14,273 bases of DNA from assembly GCA_030626915.1 (NCBI GenBank), contig DAOUTC010000015.1, positions 1-14,273 of the forward strand, in the 5' to 3' direction. Source of the stretch: Dehalococcoidia bacterium (lineage in GTDB: Bacteria; Chloroflexota; Dehalococcoidia; GIF9; AB-539-J10). The first letter of the stretch is position 1. Each line of letters begins with the position of its first letter. This document shows, in pieces, positions 7,184 through 13,737 of the stretch. Under the pieces are notes generated by a model that saw only the letters and a list, made by a program, of their open reading frames with translations, had not been told where the DNA came from and searched no databases. The position numbers and the translations under genes are program-made.

Positions 7184-8152
7184 CTAAACTATTCCATACC
7201 GGTCAGGACGACTCCGTATTTCTTCAATGAAATCAGCCACTACTTTGTCGAAATCTGAGTACATAGCTTGCCAACCCCATTCCTCCCTTGCTTTGCTATC
7301 GTCGAACACATCTACAGTAGAAGTACGAAAGTAATTCATTACATCGGGATCAGGTTTATAACTTATGCGAGACTCCGGAATGTATCTCTTCACTGTCTGT
7401 TCAATTTCCTTAGCTGTTCGGGTTGGCACCACACCAGCAACATTGTAGTTCACGGTTTTGATTTCTTCCTTCGGCGCATGATAAATCATGTCTACAGACC
7501 TAGCTGCATCCTTAAAATACAGAACAGGACACTTTGTACTCTCGCTGACATAGCACTCAAAAGGCTTACCCAAAGCTGGATACTCAATCATCCAGGCATT
7601 CCATTGTGCCACTCCGGGAGTTCTAACACCTGGCCCAATCACTGAAGGAAAGCGCACTGACCTGAAATCCAGACCAAACTTCGAACGGTAGAACCGGCCC
7701 AAGCACTCGCAATATAGCTTACCGCAACCGTACATTGTAGTAGGCCGCTGAAGCGTCGTATCTGTAATTACAGACGAGCAATCTAATCCATAAGTGGACA
7801 AAGTGCTGGTGAAGATTACCTTGCCCGCTCCAAAAAGGCGGGCAGCCTCCAATACGTTTACCATCCCAACTACATTCACCTGAAAGGAAGCCCAAGGGTT
7901 CGCATTGGAAGGCACGCTCAGCATTCCACCTAGGTGATATATGCCTTCAGCATCGTAGTCCCTGACAGCATTGAGCACTTCAGGCCAATAAGCCAGATTC
8001 CCCCGCACCACTTTCACTTTATCACGAATATCACTGATGCGAGCATAATTTGGGGCGACGTCAAACAGAACAACGTCCTCACCTCTACTGACAAGGATGC
8101 GTGCTAATTCGGCACCAATAAAACCAGTCCCTCCCGTAACGAGAATTGCCAT
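7184..8152 (-). CDS. NAD-dependent epimerase/dehydratase-family (extended SDR) dehydrogenase
   Basis: 322 residues of the extended SDR type. The nucleotide-binding GGTGFIG is at residues 7-13, an acidic D31 ends the second strand (favouring NAD), FTSTLSTYG at 114-122 carries the Ser/Thr of the active site, and Y141/K145 in MYGCGK are the catalytic pair. RFPSVIGPG follows, typical of the substrate domain. The family includes sugar epimerases and L-threonine 3-dehydrogenases. With no sugar genes nearby but BKACE immediately downstream (21 bases), a hydroxy-acid or amino-hydroxy-acid dehydrogenase that makes a beta-keto acid is more likely; this is inference. The stop codon is TAG, showing that TAG is a normal terminator here. 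A G-rich AAAAGGGGG site precedes the ATG. Confidence 0.87.
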   Translation of the reverse strand: MAILVTGGTGFIGAELARILVSRGEDVVLFDVAPNYARISDIRDKVKVVRGNLAYWPEVLNAVRDYDAEGIYHLGGMLSVPSNANPWASFQVNVVGMVNVLEAARLFGAGKVIFTSTLSTYGLDCSSVITDTTLQRPTTMYGCGKLYCECLGRFYRSKFGLDFRSVRFPSVIGPGVRTPGVAQWNAWMIEYPALGKPFECYVSESTKCPVLYFKDAARSVDMIYHAPKEEIKTVNYNVAGVVPTRTAKEIEQTVKRYIPESRISYKPDPDVMNYFRTSTVDVFDDSKAREEWGWQAMYSDFDKVVADFIEEIRSRPDRYGIV

Positions 8153-8195
8153 TTATATGTACCCCCTTTTAATTTTTTGAGATACCCTTTACCTC

Positions 8196-8385
8196 TCACC
8201 CTATTGCGGTTCCTGGATTCAATACGTTGCTCGTGTCAAATAGTTTCTTAATCCCCTTCATTAACTCTCTTGACTTCTCATCCAAGTAGAGATCAATCTC
8301 ACCAAGTCTGATTTTCCCTCCAGTAATTTGCTAAAAACAACACTAAGAAACTTTGCTAAATCCCTCTGCCATTTACTGCCCTAGC
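8196..8385 (-). pseudogene. Remnant of an FAD-linked oxidase C-terminus (GlcD/lactate-dehydrogenase-like)
   Basis: Between panB and the epimerase, the minus strand reads 44 codons from 8330 to a TGA at 8196-8198. They end in LMKGIKKLFDTSNVLNPGTAIG, which matches the end of FAD-linked oxidases, whose form is LM-x-IKxxLDPNNxLNPGK. Just upstream the frame hits TAG (8331-8333), but coding sense seems to continue one frame over as KWQRDLAKFLSVVFSKLL. The remainder of a roughly 450-residue enzyme is absent. The piece sits exactly in the operon slot between two intact genes, so it looks like a deletion remnant of a former operon member, a 2-hydroxy-acid dehydrogenase. The family call depends on a short segment. 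Confidence 0.5.
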
Positions 8386-8400
8386 GTAAGATTTCTGCTA

Positions 8401-9258
8401 CTACTTTTGCTTCTTGACTAATTCAGCCAGTTTCTCAGCTTCCCCTTCAATCATCTTATAGCAATGTACATCTTCAGGAAATTTCCCTTCTTTAATTTCC
8501 CTTATATAATCCTGAAAAGCTTTCACCATGTCTTCAGCCATGTGAGCATATCGCTTAACAAATCTAGGTTTAAACGCCTGCCAGATGCCCAGCATGTCGT
8601 GGACAATAAGTAGCTGCCCATCACAATAGAGACCGGCGCCAATACCATATACCGGTATTTCAAGGTCCTCAGTTATAAACTTGCCCACTTCAGGAGTTAC
8701 CGCCTCCAGAAGTAAAAGCTGTGCGCCTGCTTCCTGAACGGCTCTAGCATCCTTAATTACATCATATGCACTTTCAGCTGTGCGCCCCTGAGCTTTATAG
8801 CCGCCGAACTGCCCGGTGCTTTGGGGCGTTAAGCCAATATGACCGCAAACAACCATCCCGGCATCAACAATTGCTCTTATTACTTTGGTGACCCGGCGCC
8901 CTCCTTCCAGCTTGATGGCATCCACCCCAGCTTCCTTATAGAACCTGCCGGCATTCCTAACAGCTTCTTCAGTGGTCGTCTGATAAGACAAGAAAGGCAT
9001 GTCACCCATCACAAAAGTGTTGGGAGCTCCTCGACGAACAGCTTCCGTATGCACAATACACTCGTCCATGGTAACAGGCATAGTTCCCCCCGGATATCCG
9101 TAAACACACATACCCATAGAATCTCCCACCAAAATCATGTCTATACCGGCCTGTTCCTCAAATAGAGCCATTGGATACTCATAGCAAGTCAGCCAGGTAA
9201 CCTTTTCACCTTCCTTCTTCATCCTTTGAAAATCTAATAAACCTTTCTTTTTCTGCAT
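8401..9258 (-). CDS. panB: 3-methyl-2-oxobutanoate hydroxymethyltransferase (ketopantoate hydroxymethyltransferase family)
   Basis: 285 residues, about 20 longer than E. coli PanB because of a C-terminal tail rich in Glu/Lys. All hallmark blocks are present: ILVGDSMGM (metal Asp46), HTEAVRRG, GDMPFLSY (metal Asp86), IKLEGG (metal Glu118), GHIGLTPQS, GGYKAQGR, LLLEAVTPE (Glu185, in the place of catalytic Glu181), YGIGAG and HDMLG. The enzyme transfers a hydroxymethyl group from methylene-tetrahydrofolate to 2-ketoisovalerate to make ketopantoate, reversibly. No panC, panD or panE homologue is adjacent, and the neighbours are catabolic, so it could act on another 2-keto acid or in the retro-aldol direction (inference). 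The ATG at 9258 follows AAGGAGGAG. The stop is TAG. Confidence 0.9.
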   Translation of the reverse strand: MQKKKGLLDFQRMKKEGEKVTWLTCYEYPMALFEEQAGIDMILVGDSMGMCVYGYPGGTMPVTMDECIVHTEAVRRGAPNTFVMGDMPFLSYQTTTEEAVRNAGRFYKEAGVDAIKLEGGRRVTKVIRAIVDAGMVVCGHIGLTPQSTGQFGGYKAQGRTAESAYDVIKDARAVQEAGAQLLLLEAVTPEVGKFITEDLEIPVYGIGAGLYCDGQLLIVHDMLGIWQAFKPRFVKRYAHMAEDMVKAFQDYIREIKEGKFPEDVHCYKMIEGEAEKLAELVKKQK

Positions 9259-9291
9259 TTAATCTCCTCCTTTCGTTTTGTATAGCATGGA

Positions 9292-10245
9292 TTAGGGTTT
9301 TGGAATTGCTAGATCCTCAGGTCCTTGCTTTGACAAGATCCCTTCAGGGAAGTTTTCCTGGATAAGCTCGTGGATGATGCAAGCATATTTTACCTTCTCC
9401 CTGGCCCAATTAGCCAGCATTTGCCTATCTACCCAAGGTTTATAAAGTGCCTGAGGACCAACAGCAAGAGCTGGCCCCGGCTCTATCTTAAAGTAACAGG
9501 GAGCGGCCACTCTAACCATCTCCGGCGCTTCATAAAAACGCATAAATCCACCATAGGATTCGGATAATATAATATGTATATCTATTGGTATATCCACAGC
9601 TTGGCGAATAGATGCAAACTGAGGCAGAGTTAAATCGCCCAAAGGATTAAAGCTGCCTGCCCCCAACTCTTCCAAAAGCTGACCCCCGGCAGCCGATGCG
9701 TGTCCGGCATAAATGGAGACTTTGAAAGTCACATCCTTGGGTATGTCACCATTTTCTCTCATCTTGTTGAGCGTTCTTAGTAAACCTTCATCAACGACCA
9801 GGAAACCACGAAATCCAATGTCAATGCAACGCATTATATCGGCAGTAACGTACTTCAACTGATCAGATCCCCGAAAGCGGATCCCAGAGAGGGCACCTTC
9901 AGGGCTGGCAAGTTGCCTTCCTATATCCCAGGCTCGGCGAGGACCAGGGACAAGTATAACTTCCAGCTTGGCGTCAGCAGCCATCTGAGCAAAATCCTTT
10001 AACTCCTGCTTATCCAAAAGGGTTGCTCCCATAACTACCGAAATCATGCGGTGAAGGGCAATATTTCGCTTCCTCATCTCATCTATTACGGCTTCAAGAA
10101 CATTGGGACGCTCCACCCCCGATATTTCCATCCTGTACCAAGCTCCATCAGGAAAACGCTTCTTGCTGGTCGGTAGATCATAAGCATCTCCACCAGCTAA
10201 CCCCGCTTTCTCCATCGCTTTGGCGGCTCTATCTAAATCGCCCAT
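9292..10245 (-). CDS. TIM-barrel protein, U32-peptidase-like, function unknown
   Basis: 317 residues, no signal peptide or membrane segment. Alternating segments such as LEVILVPGPRRAWD, GFRGFLVVDEGLL, VTFKVSIYAGHASAAGGQLL, LGAGSFNPLGDLTLPQ, VDIPIDIHIIL and CYFKIEPGPAL look like the strands and loops of a TIM barrel. The G-x-GSFNPLGDLTL pattern recalls the U32 collagenase-like/prephenate-hydroxylase-like barrels, but I see no decisive catalytic motif of that family. It is the first gene of the leftward cluster, 33 bases before panB, with GAGGAGGA ten bases before its ATG. Constant company with keto-acid enzymes would favour an enzymatic rather than proteolytic role; this is inference from position only. 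Confidence 0.65.
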   Translation of the reverse strand: MGDLDRAAKAMEKAGLAGGDAYDLPTSKKRFPDGAWYRMEISGVERPNVLEAVIDEMRKRNIALHRMISVVMGATLLDKQELKDFAQMAADAKLEVILVPGPRRAWDIGRQLASPEGALSGIRFRGSDQLKYVTADIMRCIDIGFRGFLVVDEGLLRTLNKMRENGDIPKDVTFKVSIYAGHASAAGGQLLEELGAGSFNPLGDLTLPQFASIRQAVDIPIDIHIILSESYGGFMRFYEAPEMVRVAAPCYFKIEPGPALAVGPQALYKPWVDRQMLANWAREKVKYACIIHELIQENFPEGILSKQGPEDLAIPKP

Positions 10246-10309
10246 AGTTGTTTAATCCTCCTCTTCACTTCTATTCTTACGTAAGCTATTTCCGCAATTT
10301 AAGCTACTA

Positions 10310-10549
10310 TCAAGTCATAACATAACTCACCCCCCTCTTTATCTCTTCTTCTATTATTATAGAATCTATCTTTTCCTGGGCTACTTTCCCAGCCCAACTT
10401 GTCGTTCCTTGACTATCGTATTCTACAATGGTTTTTGGTCAATTCTCAATAACTCCAATACTCATATCCCCGCCCTTCTTCCTGCTTCTTGTGGGACAAC
10501 ACTCCCACCCTAGTCCAGCAAGAGTCACCCACCTATTGTAGCTTCTTAA
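10310..10549 (-). pseudogene. Unrecognised coding-like frame interrupted by TGA
   Basis: On the minus strand one frame stays open from 10549 (after TAA 10550-10552) to TGA 10310-10312, except for one TGA at 10439-10441. Before it the frame reads RWVTLAGLGWECCPT, a basic RSRKKGGD, then MSIGVIEN; after it PKTIVEYDSQGTTSWAGK, then AQEKIDSIIIEEEIKRG, ending YVMT. The composition (amphipathic, Glu/Lys/Ile rich, no low-complexity) is strongly protein-like over 79 codons. The TGA may replace TGG (Trp). An ATG at 10463-10465 and a GTG at 10526-10528 are possible starts, both with weak ribosome sites. I do not recognise the family. It is either a short gene with a nonsense mutation or the remnant of a larger one at the head of the leftward cluster. 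Confidence 0.4.
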
Positions 10550-10594
10550 TTAGTTGCCCGACAATGCTTTGTATGTGCCATTGTTCGCTGGCTA

Positions 10595-10623
10595 TTTACA
10601 AGTTACCGGGAAAAGTTTACTAT
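10595..10623 (+). promoter_or_regulatory. Predicted sigma70-type promoter for the aminotransferase
   Basis: TTTACA (10595-10600) and TACTAT (10618-10623) are spaced by exactly 17 bases, matching the consensus at five and four of six positions. Transcription would start near 10630, about 50 bases before the ATG at 10680, and GAGGAGGT at 10663-10670 is nine bases from that ATG. Confidence 0.45.
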
Positions 10624-10679
10624 CCATTAAGTTGAATCCTTTGTTACTAATTCAATGAAACAGAGGAGGTGTAATCACT

Positions 10680-12011
10680 ATGAGAACGATTGACCGAACA
10701 AAAATCAAGATGCTAGTGCAACGTGAAGAGTCACGCTATGTTAAACAGCGGCCGAAGTCACAGGCATTGTTTGAAAGAGCGAAAGCTTCGCTTCTTAAGG
10801 GCGTCCCCATGAGCTGGATGCACAGGTGGGCTGGTCCTTTCCCAATTTTCATGAAGGAGGCCAATGGAGCTCGCTTGACCGATGTCGACGGTCATCACTA
10901 CCTGGACTTATGCCTGGGGGATAGCGGGGCGATGTTTGGGCACTCCCCGGCAGCCACTGTGAGTGCAATAGCAAGCCAGGTAGGCAGAGGCATGACTTCA
11001 ATGCTTCCCACAGAAGATGCTGTTTGGGTAGGAAAAAATCTGGCATGCCGTTTTGGCCTGCCATACTGGCAGATATATATGACAGCAACAGATGCAAATA
11101 AGTTCGCTATTAGAGTGGCTCGACAGACTACCCAAAGAAGCCTGATTTTAGTATTTGATGGCTGCTATCATGGTAGTTTGGATGACACGCTGGTCAATTA
11201 CAGGCGAGAGCGAATTATGGGAAAACCTCTCGATCTTGCGTTAACGACACGGGTGATCCAGTTCAATGATATAGATGCGTTAGAGGCAGCATTGTCTCCC
11301 CAAGACATCGCCTGTGTGATATGCGAGCCAGCAATGACAGATGTGGGTATAATCTATCCCATTCCAGGCTACCACGCAGCATTACGTGAAATGACACAAC
11401 GCTTTGGCACCCTACTGATCATCGATGAGACGCACACCATTTGCGGCGGCCCCGGAGGGCTTACCCATGCCTGGAATCTCGAACCAGATATTTTCACCTT
11501 AGGTAAACCGATTGCTGGTGGTTTTCCCGCCGCTGTCATGGGACTTAGCCGGGAGGTTACCGAGCGATTTTTAGGAGAACTTACCTCAAGAGAATGGGAC
11601 ATGGGTCTTGGAGGAACTTTGTCCAGTAACGCGCTGGCAGTTGCTGCACTGAGAGCAACACTAGAGCATGTCATGACCGAATCGGTTTATAACCACATGA
11701 TTCGTCTTGCTGAACAGTTGGCAGATGGCATTGACAGAATGATAAAGACAGCCAGTCTCACATGGCATGTTATCCGGCTTGGCTGCAGGGTTGAATACCG
11801 CTTTTGCCCAACTCCTCCAAAGAATGGAGCTGAAGCAATAAACTCCTATGATCTCGAGATGGATAAACTCGTTCACCTATTCTTTGTCAATCGTGGCATC
11901 TTACTCACACCATTCCACAATATGATGTTGGTCTGCCCTGAAACCACGGCTGAGGATGTTGATTTACACAACAAGGTGTTTAGCAAGTTCGTGGACGAGT
12001 TAAACAGATGA
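10680..12011 (+). CDS. Class III aminotransferase, glutamate-1-semialdehyde-aminomutase-like
   Basis: 443 residues. It is a PLP fold-type I enzyme: GARLTDVDGHHYLDLCLGDS (63-82) at the N-terminus, FDGCYHGSLDD (159-169), CEPAMTDVG (215-223), IIDETHT with Asp249 contacting the PLP nitrogen, and TLGKPIAGG with Lys276 as the Schiff-base lysine. The family uses an omega-amino or amino-aldehyde donor. At residues 133-141 it has YMTATDANK where classic GSA aminomutases show SGTEA, so it belongs to a divergent subgroup that is unlikely to be HemL. No heme genes are nearby. It is transcribed divergently from the keto-acid cluster, so it may feed that pathway with a keto acid or semialdehyde (inference). 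GAGGAGGT sits nine bases before the ATG. Confidence 0.87.
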   Translation: MRTIDRTKIKMLVQREESRYVKQRPKSQALFERAKASLLKGVPMSWMHRWAGPFPIFMKEANGARLTDVDGHHYLDLCLGDSGAMFGHSPAATVSAIASQVGRGMTSMLPTEDAVWVGKNLACRFGLPYWQIYMTATDANKFAIRVARQTTQRSLILVFDGCYHGSLDDTLVNYRRERIMGKPLDLALTTRVIQFNDIDALEAALSPQDIACVICEPAMTDVGIIYPIPGYHAALREMTQRFGTLLIIDETHTICGGPGGLTHAWNLEPDIFTLGKPIAGGFPAAVMGLSREVTERFLGELTSREWDMGLGGTLSSNALAVAALRATLEHVMTESVYNHMIRLAEQLADGIDRMIKTASLTWHVIRLGCRVEYRFCPTPPKNGAEAINSYDLEMDKLVHLFFVNRGILLTPFHNMMLVCPETTAEDVDLHNKVFSKFVDELNR

Positions 12012-12070
12012 AAAGCATTAGCGTATCCACATAAGAAGCCTGAAACTCTAAGAGTCATGTTTCGTACCTA

Positions 12071-12114
12071 TGGTCGGGGTGAGAGGATTTGAACCCCCAA
12101 CCACCCGAACCCCA
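12071..12114 (-). tRNA. 3' half of a tRNA-Pro(GGG) gene (fragment, likely attachment site)
   Basis: Read on the minus strand, the segment fits tRNA positions 33-76 without a gap: anticodon-loop TGGGGT, stem strand TCGGG, variable TGGTT, T-arm GGGGG-TTCAAAT-CCTCT, acceptor strand CACCCCG, discriminator A and CCA (12071-12073). The T-loop TTCAAAT and the CACCCCGACCA end are characteristic of tRNA-Pro. The bases that should form the 5' anticodon stem, D-arm and 5' acceptor (CGGGGTG expected) are not present to the right of 12114. The copy is therefore cut at the anticodon loop and cannot make a tRNA. Such 3' halves are what tyrosine recombinases leave at one end of an integrated element. Confidence 0.65.
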
Positions 12115-12215
12115 TCTACAAGCACTTTATATCAAACCATGTTATCAGATGTACCAGTTCACATGATTAATGACCCATTCCTCCTTTGTGGCTATGCCAA
12201 AGCAATCTATGTTGA

Positions 12216-12305
12216 TTCACCCTCACCTTAATCCTCTCCCATCAAGGGAGAGGAGAGTCCTGTGCTCTCTCCCCACCGCGGGAGAGAGTTAGAGTGAGGG
12301 GGAAT
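12216..12305. repeat. 90-bp double-hairpin palindromic repeat (MITE/REP-like)
   Basis: The outer ends ATTCACCCTCAC (12216-12227) and GTGAGGGGGAAT (12294-12305) are inverted with one mismatch. Inside are two hairpins: CCTCTCC with GGAGAGG around ATCAAG, and CTCTCTCCC with GGGAGAGAG around CACCGC (12265-12288). The purine/pyrimidine-skewed CCCTCACC-TTAA-CCTCTCCC style is common for dispersed non-coding repeats. It lies between the tRNA fragment and the caspase-like gene. The rest of the 12012-12351 gap holds nothing I can assign. Confidence 0.6.
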
Positions 12306-12351
12306 TGACAGGCTTCGGCTGCCAAAGTGTTCCCAAACAGGCCAGGGGGTT

Positions 12352-13191
12352 TTAGGAGCTAATTAGCTGCGTTATGGTTTTATTGGCGCTTTGTGGGGGG
12401 AAGTATTGCAGCACTGCGCCATACTTTGGGTCTGGACCTACTACGTTCATGGTGCTCGCTGCCGCCTTTCCCACAGTCACCTTGTCCACACATAGTTGCC
12501 TTATTAAATAGGGAGTAGCTTTATCTACATAGTCCAGGTCCACAGCAGCATCCCAGGCCAGGTAAGCTGAGGCACCTTTAGCAATGAAGGCCTGAGCCAA
12601 ATCTTCAAGGTAAAGGCAAGAGCAACCCATCATTATGATAACTGTATTGTCAAATTCTCCCTCCATGCTCCGGGTGACGAATTCATCTCCTACGCCGAAA
12701 ACCCAGGGGTGATTTTCGTCAATCCTGGCCATTGCTAGTTGGTCAGATAGCTGCTCAGCCACGTGCTTTGTCTCGCTGTAGGGCTCATTGGTAAACAGGC
12801 AGGTTCTTTCTATTACCTCCCCCTCGCTGCCCAGCAAGCCCGAGTGAGCTCGGAAGATAATTAACCCATACCCATAGCCTGGCAGTCGGCCATAGAGGTC
12901 AACGGTAACCTCATCACCCTGGTAAATATCAACCTCAAAACCATAATCCTCGAGGTCCTTGCTAAGTTGGTTAATAAGAGACTGGTTTGGTTGAAGGACA
13001 TAAAGCTGGTCAACAATAGCTGCCTTGAGCTGGCCGGGGTGGCTTGAGTTAGTCGGGCCGCTTGTCGGAGGACTACGGACAAAGGCAACAACAGCGATAA
13101 TCCCCAGACCGATAGCCAGCCAGACAAACCAGGGGAAGCTGCCTATGCCAGACTTGCCTTTAGTTTCCTTCTTAGCCTTGAGTTCAGCCAA
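12352..13191 (-). CDS. Membrane-anchored protein with a caspase-like (clan CD) His/Cys arrangement
   Basis: 279 residues from a TTG start (13189-13191; GGAG seven bases upstream). A Lys-rich N-terminus is followed by one membrane helix at about 19-38, so the remainder is probably outside the cytoplasm. From residue 57 a Rossmann-like domain begins with LKAAIVDQLYVLQPN. YGLIIFRAHSGLL places His116 at the end of a hydrophobic strand, and NTVIIMMGCSCLYLEDLAQA places Cys190 and Cys192 after another, followed by AFIAKGASAYLAWDAAV. This His-after-strand and Cys-after-strand order resembles caspase, gingipain and CHAT peptidases. Peptidase activity is inferred, not shown, and I cannot name the family. 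It lies 26 bases downstream of the toxin gene with the same orientation, so it could share its transcript. Confidence 0.6.
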   Translation of the reverse strand: MAELKAKKETKGKSGIGSFPWFVWLAIGLGIIAVVAFVRSPPTSGPTNSSHPGQLKAAIVDQLYVLQPNQSLINQLSKDLEDYGFEVDIYQGDEVTVDLYGRLPGYGYGLIIFRAHSGLLGSEGEVIERTCLFTNEPYSETKHVAEQLSDQLAMARIDENHPWVFGVGDEFVTRSMEGEFDNTVIIMMGCSCLYLEDLAQAFIAKGASAYLAWDAAVDLDYVDKATPYLIRQLCVDKVTVGKAAASTMNVVGPDPKYGAVLQYFPPQSANKTITQLISS

Positions 13192-13217
13192 TACTTTGCT
13201 CCGAGCCCCCGGGAAGT

Positions 13218-13487
13218 TTAATAAACTTCATCATGTTTACCGATGTCAATTAGCAACACATCTTGGTCATCTAAGAATTGGAACACCACTCGACAGTCAT
13301 AGGCTACAACGAAGGCCCACAGACCTTTTAACTTACCGCTTAGCTTATGAGTTCTCAAGGAAGGATGAAGAGGATTATCAGCAAAGGTTTCCAATGCTTG
13401 GGCAATTTTTGGCTTTAAATCGGGATTAGCAGCTGTTACCTTCTTATAGGCTCTTTTGAAGCTGCTGCCCCAGATTAGATTAATCAC
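13218..13487 (-). CDS. RelE/ParE-superfamily toxin (type II toxin-antitoxin)
   Basis: 89 residues from a GTG start. The pattern is typical of the RelE/YafQ fold: an N-terminal basic strand and helix (SSFKRAYKKV), a second helix (KPKIAQALETFADNP), then the four-strand sheet containing HKLSGKLKGLWAFVVAYDCR-V-FQF and a final LLIDIGKHDEVY. The L-x-G-x-LKGLW-x-F-x-V-x-YD-x-R core with a terminal IGxHDxVY is diagnostic. Such toxins cleave mRNA at the ribosome or inhibit gyrase. The start codon overlaps the antitoxin stop by four bases (GTGA), so the toxin is coupled to and downstream of its antitoxin. Confidence 0.87.
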   Translation of the reverse strand: MINLIWGSSFKRAYKKVTAANPDLKPKIAQALETFADNPLHPSLRTHKLSGKLKGLWAFVVAYDCRVVFQFLDDQDVLLIDIGKHDEVY

Positions 13488-13699
13488 GCCTCCAGCTCTC
13501 GAAGAAAATCTGAGACAGTTCCCTTAGAAGTTAAGCCTTTATTATATTCCTCGAGTGTCTGACGAGCATTTGCCAAGATTTCCTCTCGTCTTTTTTCCTT
13601 GTACCTGTTTCTGATAAGCTCAGCGAGTATGCCCTGATCCTCTAAAGGTATTTCATCCACCTTGTCCAGTATTTCATCCAACATATTTCGAGATCCCAT
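13484..13699 (-). CDS. Antitoxin of the RelE/ParE-type module
   Basis: 71 residues when begun at ATG 13697-13699, which has GAGG (13706-13709) six bases upstream; a GTG four codons earlier overlaps that site and is less likely. The small, charged, largely helical protein (ILDKVDEIPLEDQGILAELI, then NRYKEKRREEILANARQTLE) resembles antitoxins in which a helical N-terminus precedes a C-terminal toxin-wrapping helix. The C-terminal TVSDFLRELEA fits that. It is encoded immediately before the toxin with a four-base overlap. I cannot see a clear ribbon-helix-helix or AbrB DNA-binding motif, so the antitoxin subfamily is unsettled. Confidence 0.75.
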   Translation of the reverse strand: MGSRNMLDEILDKVDEIPLEDQGILAELIRNRYKEKRREEILANARQTLEEYNKGLTSKGTVSDFLRELEA

Positions 13700-13705
13700 T
13701 GTGCA

Positions 13706-13709
13706 CCTC
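13706..13709 (-). promoter_or_regulatory. Ribosome-binding site that fixes the antitoxin start
   Basis: GAGG on the minus strand stands six bases before ATG 13697-13699. The upstream alternative GTG (13709-13711) would overlap it, so the ATG is preferred. Confidence 0.5.
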
Positions 13710-13737
13710 ACTTAAGGCCTATATTTTCGCTAAGTCA

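Noticed and set aside
7268..7645. 125-codon plus-strand open frame
   Set aside because: Shadow of the epimerase gene, no ribosome site and an unlikely composition.
10356..10361. TATAAT on the minus strand as the promoter of the leftward cluster
   Set aside because: A perfect -10 match but no -35 at the right distance, and it falls inside the coding-like frame 10310-10549.
12071..12150. A complete tRNA gene
   Set aside because: The 3' half fits tRNA-Pro, but the flanking bases give no 5' anticodon stem, D-arm or 5' acceptor strand.
13025..13429. 134-codon open frame on the plus strand
   Set aside because: It lies antisense to the caspase-like and toxin genes, has no domain pattern, and the minus-strand genes have clear family features.
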